This document shows positions 57,912 through 64,000 of a stretch of 64,000 nucleotides of DNA, one piece after another. Both the position numbers and the translations under genes were made by a program. The stretch's first letter is position 1. Every line of letters begins with the position of its first letter. The notes beneath the pieces are model-generated. The model saw only the letters and a program-made list of their open reading frames with translations, had not been told where the DNA came from and searched no databases. This DNA is from Planctomycetaceae bacterium (lineage in GTDB: Bacteria; Planctomycetota; Planctomycetia; Planctomycetales; Planctomycetaceae), in assembly GCA_021732995.1 (NCBI GenBank), contig JAKFWA010000090.1:18877-82876 (forward strand), written 5' to 3'.

Positions 57912-59321
57912 ATGACATCCGAGCCGCGCACGTCATCCAACGCAGAACACCCCGAATCAGACGCCAGACGTGTCGGTCGCCTGGCGTGGTGGTTGCGGCC
58001 GAATGTGGCGATTCCTTCGTTTCTGATGTTGCTCCTGCTGGCATCTCCGGTGCTGATCCGCGGTTATAAGCTCAGCCAGGTGCCCGAGGCTCCTGATCCG
58101 TTCGACATTCAGGCGGTGCTGGATTTCAGGGTTCCCGACGAGCGAAATGCCTACGTCGAATACCGGCAAGCAATCTCGCAGCTTGTGGAATTGCCAACGT
58201 CTGAGGCGACGAATCTCGTTGAGGCGCTGGATATGGAAAACTGGGACAACGTTCCCCCATCGATTCGCCAATGGGTCGCCGACAATCACGGCGTCATTCA
58301 GCTTTGCATACAAGGCTCTGCGAAGCCCGACGCGCAGGATAGTCCCCCAGGCCAACCTCCCGATCCGGCGACCGTATTGCCCAGGGCTCAGGGTCAGCGA
58401 ACACTGATCCGGCTGATACCGCTGGAGGTCTTGCGACTGCGCGCTGAAGGGCATCCCCGGCAAGCCTGGGAACTGTTACTTGCGGGCCTGCGAATGGGTT
58501 ATCACGTCGGGCGTCGCGGAGACCTTTTGGATCGAACGTTCAGTTCAGCGGCTCATGCTGTCATGTCTAATGCCACGACTAAGTGGGCTCAAGATCCAAT
58601 CGTTTCCCAAGAAATGTTGGAGCAAGCGCAGCGGGAACTTGCAGTTGTTCTTCGCCAACGGCCGCCACTGAGCTACTCGATCCAAATGAGTTACTTGAAC
58701 CAGCGCTTGTGGCTTCAGCAGCTCGCGGCTAATGCCTGGCTACCCGATTCGCATGCAGCTCCATCATCGCCTCAACGCTTCGGCAGGATGGCCCTTTACT
58801 CGCTGGGCGAGCCCGAATTGTGCGACCGAGTTTGGCGTCATCAGATTCGCAATTATCTTCCTGAGATCGACAAGCCGCGGCGTCAGCGTGCCAGGCGGTC
58901 AGGACGCCATAGACATTTCGAACTCGACCCATCCGCCTCGCCAACTTCACCAACTCCGCAGAAGCTTGACGACTGGTCCGACCAGTCCATCCTGTGTCAA
59001 CAATGCGGATTCGGGATGAAGCTATTCTTCGCTGCGGAGGACAGGGAGGAGTTGCGAGGCCACCTGCTGAAAACGGTGTTCGCGCTGGAAATCTATCGAC
59101 GCCAGCACGGAGTATACCCTGAGACGCTCGACTTGCTGGTCCCGGACTTACTACTAGAAATTCCGGATGACATCTTTGAACCCTCACCGGCACCTCTGAA
59201 GTATCACCGGGAAGGAGATCGAGCGAAGATATGGAGTGTCTACGACAACGGGACCGATCAGGGAGGCGAGATTGAAAAGTTCAAAGACTACGGTTACGCG
59301 TTGGGACGTCAGCAGCCGTAG
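57912..59321 (+). CDS. Tandem membrane paralogue 3 of 3
   Basis: A 469-residue protein starting at ATG 57912, homologous in position to the starts of copies 1 and 2; the frame is open to 57834 only through the repeated spacer. One membrane segment lies near residues 30-50 (ending LIRGYKLS). Conserved parts: PFDIQAVLDFRVPDERNAYVE, AEGHPRQAWELL, MGYHVGRRG and ALEIYRRQHGVYPETLDLL. It is more diverged than copies 1 and 2 in the middle (residues 120-150, Pro/Gln-rich). Function is unknown. Confidence 0.75.
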   Translation: MTSEPRTSSNAEHPESDARRVGRLAWWLRPNVAIPSFLMLLLLASPVLIRGYKLSQVPEAPDPFDIQAVLDFRVPDERNAYVEYRQAISQLVELPTSEATNLVEALDMENWDNVPPSIRQWVADNHGVIQLCIQGSAKPDAQDSPPGQPPDPATVLPRAQGQRTLIRLIPLEVLRLRAEGHPRQAWELLLAGLRMGYHVGRRGDLLDRTFSSAAHAVMSNATTKWAQDPIVSQEMLEQAQRELAVVLRQRPPLSYSIQMSYLNQRLWLQQLAANAWLPDSHAAPSSPQRFGRMALYSLGEPELCDRVWRHQIRNYLPEIDKPRRQRARRSGRHRHFELDPSASPTSPTPQKLDDWSDQSILCQQCGFGMKLFFAAEDREELRGHLLKTVFALEIYRRQHGVYPETLDLLVPDLLLEIPDDIFEPSPAPLKYHREGDRAKIWSVYDNGTDQGGEIEKFKDYGYALGRQQP

Positions 59322-59450
59322 CCCAGGCCTCGGGTTGTGGCTCGGTCAGGGAACCGGCCACAACGCTTGCTGAAATGACTGGCTGCAACCGTGAATTTGC
59401 TACTACTCAAAACAGTGGGCGGACGCGAGACGCGTCCGCCACGGGATCGA

Positions 59451-59735
59451 TCAGCGGTAGCCACGATGGAAGTTGTTCTGGTAGCCACCGCGTGGGTATT
59501 GCGGCTGGAAGCGTGGTGGGCAGTGGTGATGGCCACGGTTGAATCCGCCATTTCCGTATCCTTGCGGAATGAACCGAGGCGAACCGTAGCCGGGGTTCTG
59601 ATACTGCGGCTGCGGACGAAACTGCGGAGCGTACCCGTAGCCATGATGAGCACTGGCGACGCTGGCACTCATGACCAGAGCGACGCAGGCAACGACACCA
59701 ACTTTTGCCAACCGAGTGAGAATGTTTGCAGACAT
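59451..59735 (-). CDS. Small exported Gly/Tyr/His-rich protein
   Basis: A 94-residue protein. A signal peptide covers residues 1-29 (core VGVVACVALVMSASVASA, cleavage after ASA). The mature part is low complexity, rich in Gly, Tyr, Pro, Gln and His (HHGYGYAPQFRPQPQYQNPG and GNGGFNRGHHH). Similar short exported proteins occur in Planctomycetota. Metal binding through histidines is possible but not shown. ATG 59735 is preferred; a TTG four codons upstream is weaker. Confidence 0.7.
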   Translation of the reverse strand: MSANILTRLAKVGVVACVALVMSASVASAHHGYGYAPQFRPQPQYQNPGYGSPRFIPQGYGNGGFNRGHHHCPPRFQPQYPRGGYQNNFHRGYR

Positions 59736-59974
59736 GATTCGTTCCAATGAAGTCTTTGGGAGGCCGATGACTCGTCTCAGAGCAACCTGCTCCGAGTTGT
59801 TTGGCGATTCGCTCCCGGCTGTTTGTTCGAGTCGTCGTGATCGCTACACCCAGGGGAACGAGGCCCATTCCGCGATCTTCCCGACATTCCGGAAAGTTTC
59901 TGGAGAATGCGGGGCGAGCACTGCCGGGGGCGAATGGATCGTTGCCGGCTCAGCTCTTCACGGCTGATGAACCG

Positions 59975-60238
59975 CTAATCGTCTTTGGCCTTGCGGGACT
60001 CTTCGTGGATGATCAGGGCTCCGACACCAACGATGGCGGTCGCAGTCAGGATGCCACCAATGGCGGCGTTACTGAGACCTCGCACGGCGTCTTTGGCCGT
60101 ATGCTTGCGCGAGAGTCGTTCTTCGTGAGTTTCCTCCACACGCCCCTCGTCGGTGAAGCGAATGTGTTTCACCTCTTGAGTTGCGCGGCAACCCACGACG
60201 GTGAAGATCAGCAGGAGTGAAACCCAACGACGCCACAT
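59975..60238 (-). CDS. Small lipoprotein
   Basis: An 87-residue lipoprotein. The signal peptide WRRWVSLLLIFTVVGC ends in lipobox Cys17. After a charged section (RFTDEGRVEETHEERLSRK) there is a second hydrophobic segment near residues 55-77 (AAIGGILTATAIVGVGALII). It could therefore be tied to the membrane at both ends. Function is unknown. Confidence 0.65.
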   Translation of the reverse strand: MWRRWVSLLLIFTVVGCRATQEVKHIRFTDEGRVEETHEERLSRKHTAKDAVRGLSNAAIGGILTATAIVGVGALIIHEESRKAKDD

Positions 60239-60420
60239 GAGACAGCCTGCGGACGATGACCGGAATCTGACACGGGACGGCTCGCCGGCAGCGAGCCGTT
60301 CGATTCCCCTGAATCGCTCGTGCCGTTACCACCCTCTACACCTTACGCCGTCTTGCCGAATTGCGGGAAGAGCGTTTGAACAGGCTGGCCGATTTCGCCT
60401 CTGACGCTGGAGTTGCTGAA

Positions 60421-61929
60421 ATGTCGAATAATCCCCTGCGTGTGTCTCGCCGAGATTCCCTGCGGGCCGTGGCCGGATTGGGAGCGTCTGCATTCACGGG
60501 TGCGGCGACTCACGCTGCGGACTCGAAAACGAACCTCATTCAAACCGAGAACGCGAAGCCGGGCACGCGCGACTGGATGCTATCGTCCACGCGCATCGAA
60601 CCATCGACGAAGTACCGCTGCCCGTGGATCGAAGGCTATGCCTCGCGGCTCAGCGTGCGAGCCGGTGAGAAGATCAGCTTCCACGTCAGCACGAATCCCG
60701 CGTCGAAGTTCCGGATCGACCTGTATCGACTCGGTTACTACGGCGGCGATGGCGGTCGCTTCCTGCAGACGCTGGGGCCGTTTGCTGGTGAGGTGCAGAC
60801 CGACCCCTTGATTGGCCCGAAACGGCTGCGCAATTGCCAGTGGAAACCGTGCGTCGAATTCACCATTCCCGCTGATTGGCTCAGCGGCGTGTATCTCGGC
60901 AAACTGACCGCCGAAGCAGATGGCTGTCAGAGCTATGTGATCTTCATCGTGCGCGATGACCGCAAAGCCGACTACCTCCTGCAGTGCAGCGACTTCACCT
61001 GGAACGCCTACAACCGCTGGCCCAGTCAGTTTTCACTGTATGACGACGGTACCAACCCGTGGTATTGGGGCGGCAATGTGGATGTCAGCTCCAATCGCCC
61101 CTATGGCAAATACTGTCAGATCTTTGATGCCCCGCTGTCGACGGGTTCCGGCGAGTTCCTGCTGTGGGAATTCCCTTTGGCCTACTGGATGGAATCGCTG
61201 GGGTATGATGTCAGTTATATCTCCAATTTTGATACTCACACAGATGCGCGGGGCCTGCAGCGAACGAAAGGGCTGCTGAGCGTCGGCCACGATGAATACT
61301 GGACCATCGACATGTTCGAGAACGTGTCGGCGGCGATTGTCGAAGGCGTGAACGTCGCCTTCTTTTCGGGGAATGCCGTGTGCGGTCGAGTGCTCTATCA
61401 CGAGGCCACGCGGTCGATCGAACGCATCGGCGTCTTCGGTCCGGCCGGTGGCACGCGCGAGTTTCTGGCAATGAGTACTCTGCGTCACGGACGCCCGTAT
61501 GCGAATCAGCTCATCGGAGCGCACAGTACCGGCCCGGTGACTGGCGGCGCTGACTGGATCTGCACTGCACCGGATCATTGGCTCTACAAAGACACGGGTA
61601 TGAAGCAGGGCGACAGCGTGCCCGGCCTGATCGGCTGGGAATGGCATGGCGACCCCGCCAAGCGTGATAATCTTGAAATCGTCGCCAGCGGTCCGACGCA
61701 ATCTGCTCCCGGTAAACCCAACGGCGGCACCTACACTGCTACCGTTTATTACGGCCCGGATGGCAACTTTATCTTCAACGCCGCGACAGTCTGGTGGGCC
61801 GACGGCCTGAGCGCCCCGCCAGGTTACGTCCGCCCGAAAGTCTATACCGAACCCCAAGGGCCCGATCCCCGCGTGCAACAGATGACCGCCAACATCCTCA
61901 ACCGCATGCTCGCGCCGCCACGGCGGTAA
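60421..61929 (+). CDS. Tat-exported N,N-dimethylformamidase beta-subunit-like protein
   Basis: A 502-residue protein with GGAG 8 bases before ATG 60421. The Tat-type signal SRRDSLRAVAGLGASAF is at residues 9-25. The next domain resembles the large-subunit module of DMFase, with YASRLSVRAGEKISFHVST, DLYRLGYYGGDGGR, TWNAYNRWP, FEFPLAYWMES-like and SVGHDEYWT. DMFase is cytoplasmic and iron-dependent, so an exported homologue probably has another substrate. It precedes a large exported protein by 135 bp. Confidence 0.82.
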   Translation: MSNNPLRVSRRDSLRAVAGLGASAFTGAATHAADSKTNLIQTENAKPGTRDWMLSSTRIEPSTKYRCPWIEGYASRLSVRAGEKISFHVSTNPASKFRIDLYRLGYYGGDGGRFLQTLGPFAGEVQTDPLIGPKRLRNCQWKPCVEFTIPADWLSGVYLGKLTAEADGCQSYVIFIVRDDRKADYLLQCSDFTWNAYNRWPSQFSLYDDGTNPWYWGGNVDVSSNRPYGKYCQIFDAPLSTGSGEFLLWEFPLAYWMESLGYDVSYISNFDTHTDARGLQRTKGLLSVGHDEYWTIDMFENVSAAIVEGVNVAFFSGNAVCGRVLYHEATRSIERIGVFGPAGGTREFLAMSTLRHGRPYANQLIGAHSTGPVTGGADWICTAPDHWLYKDTGMKQGDSVPGLIGWEWHGDPAKRDNLEIVASGPTQSAPGKPNGGTYTATVYYGPDGNFIFNAATVWWADGLSAPPGYVRPKVYTEPQGPDPRVQQMTANILNRMLAPPRR

Positions 61930-62064
61930 CCGGTATTAAACCGACGTTTCTGATTGCGAGCCTCTCGGGATGGGCTTCTGGGGTTGCTTGGGGATATGGC
62001 TGCAGTACAAGGATTGTCGCGGCGAAGAACATTCGCTGGACCCTTTCGAGGAGTAACTCACGTG

Positions 62065-63882
62065 ATGATGTTGCGCGCCTTGACGCTGGTTTTACTCAGT
62101 CTATTCGTCGCGAATCTCTCGATCAGCGGAGTGAAGGCTGCTGATGCCGTCGTGCGCATCGAAACTCCGATGCCGCCTCCGGGGTGGGCGTTGCTGGAAC
62201 GGGAACTCTTCAAAGCCAACGTCAGTGCGTGTCGCGAGTACTACTCGCGGTACTTTGACAGTCGCGGTTTCCTGGAGTGCGTCGAACGCTGGGGCGGCGA
62301 TGACGGCCCGGACGACGCTATTGAAAACCTCACCGATTGGCCGCTGCTGCATATGCTCGGCGCGGACGACAGCGTGCGTGATTTATACCTCACCGCCTGG
62401 GAAGGGCACTTGCGGCAATTTACCGCCGCCAAGACGTCGCAGGTCGAGTTCGCTCGCGACGGTATGTATTACCGTGAGTTCCCCGTGATGATGGACTGGC
62501 TTCACAACGCGGAAGGATTGACTGTCTTTAATATGCAAGGCCTGTCCGCCCCGGAGGCTCCGAAATTCGCTCAGCGTGTGCGGCGCTTTGCTGACTTCTA
62601 CGTTCCGAGCGCGGATAATCCGCTGCAGGCTACGGCCACCGCGAATTACGACGCGTCGCAGCGCATCATTGTCAGCCTGTTCAATGGCAGTCGCGGTCCG
62701 CTGAAACGCCCGGCCACCGCGCTCGATTGGGCGGGCGATCCCATTGAGATCGAAGGCCGGTTTCATCCCGGTCACGGCGAGCGCACTTACGCCGAGATGC
62801 TGGCTCACTTCAAAGATTATACTGAGACGCTCGGCGATCACCCGCAGAATCTGATGGTGACGTCGCTCGCTCTGAACGCCTTCATGGCCACGGGCGACGA
62901 AAAATATCGACGCTGGGTGCTGGATTATGTGGATGCCTGGAGCGAGCGAGCAGCGGCCAACAAAGGTCTGTTGCCTTCGAACATCGGACGCGATGGACGA
63001 ATCGGCGGTGACGCCAATGGCAAGTGGTACGGTGGCACATACGGTTGGGGCTTCACCGTGGTCGATCCCGTCACAGGCAAGCAGGCACATCGCAGCACCG
63101 TGCGATTGGCTCTCGGCGGTTTCGGGAATGCGTTGCTGTTGAGCGGCCAGCAAAAGTATGTGGATGTGTGGCGTAAGCAAATTGATACTGTGAACGCACA
63201 ACGCAAGCTGATCGACGGTCGCCAGCTCACGCCGCACATGTTTGGCGACAACGGCTGGTATGACTTCAAGCCCGAGCCCTGGCATCACGGCGCTCTCGAA
63301 GTCGCCTACTGGTCGATGCGGAACGAGGATCTCGATCGAGTGGCTACGCATCCGTGGATCGCTTATCTCCGCGGGCAGAACGCGACCTATCCCGAGTCCG
63401 CCTTGCGAGCAGATCTCAGCCGCATTCGCACGCGCATCGCAGCCATGCGTGCCGATGAGACCACTCCAGACACGCGACTCTCCGACGACCCGATGAAGTA
63501 TAATCCGTGCTCAGTTCACAGTTTGTTGCACCTGACGAGCGGCGGTTTACCGGTCCCCTTGGGTTCGGCTCTGCATGTCCGCTTGCGCTACTTCGATTCG
63601 CAGCGGCAACGCCCCGGCCTCCCGCCCGATGTCGGAGCCCTCGTCGACCGCCTGACAGCCGATGAAGTGCGAGTCACTCTCGTCAACGTGCATCAGACCG
63701 AACCGCGCGTCTTGCAATTACAAGCCGGTGCCTACGGAGAACACCAGATCGAATCCCTCCAAACCGACACGACAGCCATTCAGCCGGTAACAGGTCGTCG
63801 CCTGACAATCGAACTAGCCCCCGGCTGCGGAGCTTCTCTAACCCTCAAAACAAAGCGCTATCAAAACCCAGGGAGGTTTTGA
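62065..63882 (+). CDS. Large exported protein, probable alpha/alpha-toroid
   Basis: About 605 residues with a signal peptide over 1-25 (core LRALTLVLLSLFVANL). GAGGAG lies 11 bases before ATG 62065. The body is rich in paired helices with aromatic and acidic loops: NLTDWPLLHMLGADDSVRDL, FPVMMDWLHNAEGL, FHPGHGERTYAEM, GKWYGGTYGWGFTVVDP and EPWHHGALEVAYWSMRNEDL. The last 90 residues are beta-rich. This architecture is common in polysaccharide lyases and glycosidases, but no known active-site set could be assigned. It is likely to act on sugars outside the cytoplasm. Confidence 0.68.
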   Translation: MMLRALTLVLLSLFVANLSISGVKAADAVVRIETPMPPPGWALLERELFKANVSACREYYSRYFDSRGFLECVERWGGDDGPDDAIENLTDWPLLHMLGADDSVRDLYLTAWEGHLRQFTAAKTSQVEFARDGMYYREFPVMMDWLHNAEGLTVFNMQGLSAPEAPKFAQRVRRFADFYVPSADNPLQATATANYDASQRIIVSLFNGSRGPLKRPATALDWAGDPIEIEGRFHPGHGERTYAEMLAHFKDYTETLGDHPQNLMVTSLALNAFMATGDEKYRRWVLDYVDAWSERAAANKGLLPSNIGRDGRIGGDANGKWYGGTYGWGFTVVDPVTGKQAHRSTVRLALGGFGNALLLSGQQKYVDVWRKQIDTVNAQRKLIDGRQLTPHMFGDNGWYDFKPEPWHHGALEVAYWSMRNEDLDRVATHPWIAYLRGQNATYPESALRADLSRIRTRIAAMRADETTPDTRLSDDPMKYNPCSVHSLLHLTSGGLPVPLGSALHVRLRYFDSQRQRPGLPPDVGALVDRLTADEVRVTLVNVHQTEPRVLQLQAGAYGEHQIESLQTDTTAIQPVTGRRLTIELAPGCGASLTLKTKRYQNPGRF

Positions 63883-63966
63883 TACGCATCACAGAAATGA
63901 ACGGCACATCCAACTTCGGTTCTGTACGGATCGCAGACGCCAATTGCACTCGGCCGCACGCTCATT

Positions 63967-64000
63967 ATTGCTCCCCTCGCCCCGCTTGCGGGGAGAGGGG
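63967..64000. repeat. GC-rich palindromic element, family B, copy 2 (cut by window edge)
   Basis: It reads ATTGCTCCCCTCGCCCC, then GCTTGCGGGGAGAGGGG, up to the last base. In reverse it matches the element at 51721-51760, with an exact 17-base stretch at one end. The element probably continues beyond the window. Confidence 0.82.

Overview
The window looks like a chromosomal segment of a member of the phylum Planctomycetota. This rests on protein families typical of that group: a Tat-exported DUF1501 protein, DUF1080, two DUF1559 pilin-like proteins, TIGR02996 and TIGR03067 domains, several PQQ-type beta-propellers, a leucine-rich repeat protein, and a large vegetative sigma factor. The rRNA genes agree: 23S and 5S form a transcription unit with tRNA-Ile and tRNA-Ala, but no 16S gene precedes them. 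Species cannot be fixed from the sequence alone. There is no phage, integron, IS element or CRISPR array.

Layout. (1) 0-7 kb: the 3' end of aroB, a XerC/D recombinase, and a translationally coupled pair of DUF1501 protein and giant PQQ-propeller protein. (2) 7.3-13.7 kb: an exopolysaccharide export and polymerisation module (Wza-like lipoprotein, Wzz/BY-kinase fusion with a Tyr-Gly tail, O-antigen-ligase-like protein with a TPR tail). (3) 13.8-22.6 kb: housekeeping and single genes: truD and map (minus strand), an outer-membrane MetA-like protein, an exported GIY-YIG protein, glpD, an enlarged CsrA, a LarA-like protein and a DUF1080 lipoprotein. (4) 22.9-27.2 kb: small, mostly unknown plus-strand genes ending in a dual-specificity-type phosphatase. 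(5) 27.3-30.6 kb: the minus-strand tRNA-Ile/tRNA-Ala/23S/5S unit with a clear terminator. (6) 31.0-35.6 kb: dnaG, the primary sigma factor and a membrane-anchored EEP-family protein.

(7) 36-46.4 kb: accessory genes: a TIGR02996-BCCP-like fusion, a VOC protein, a sulfatase-modifying-factor-like/ankyrin fusion, an AlkD-like protein, a SnoaL-like protein, a TIGR03067 remnant in frame with a TIM-barrel glycosidase-like protein, a PL9-like lyase, a TPR protein and two tandem DUF1559 proteins. (8) 46.4-59.3 kb: a long run of membrane or lipoprotein genes of unknown role, an LRR protein, a PQQ/membrane protein and three tandem paralogues whose spacers are also duplicated. (9) 59.4-64 kb: two small exported proteins, a Tat-exported N,N-dimethylformamidase-like protein and a large exported protein of probable helical-toroid type.

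Three families of short intergenic palindromes are visible (18.3/49.9 kb, 51.7/64.0 kb, 13.8 kb). The observations most worth following are the three-gene tandem array, the BCCP-like fusion, the enlarged CsrA, the exported GIY-YIG protein and the split rRNA operon. Functions given for accessory genes come from motif reading only; no database search was possible.
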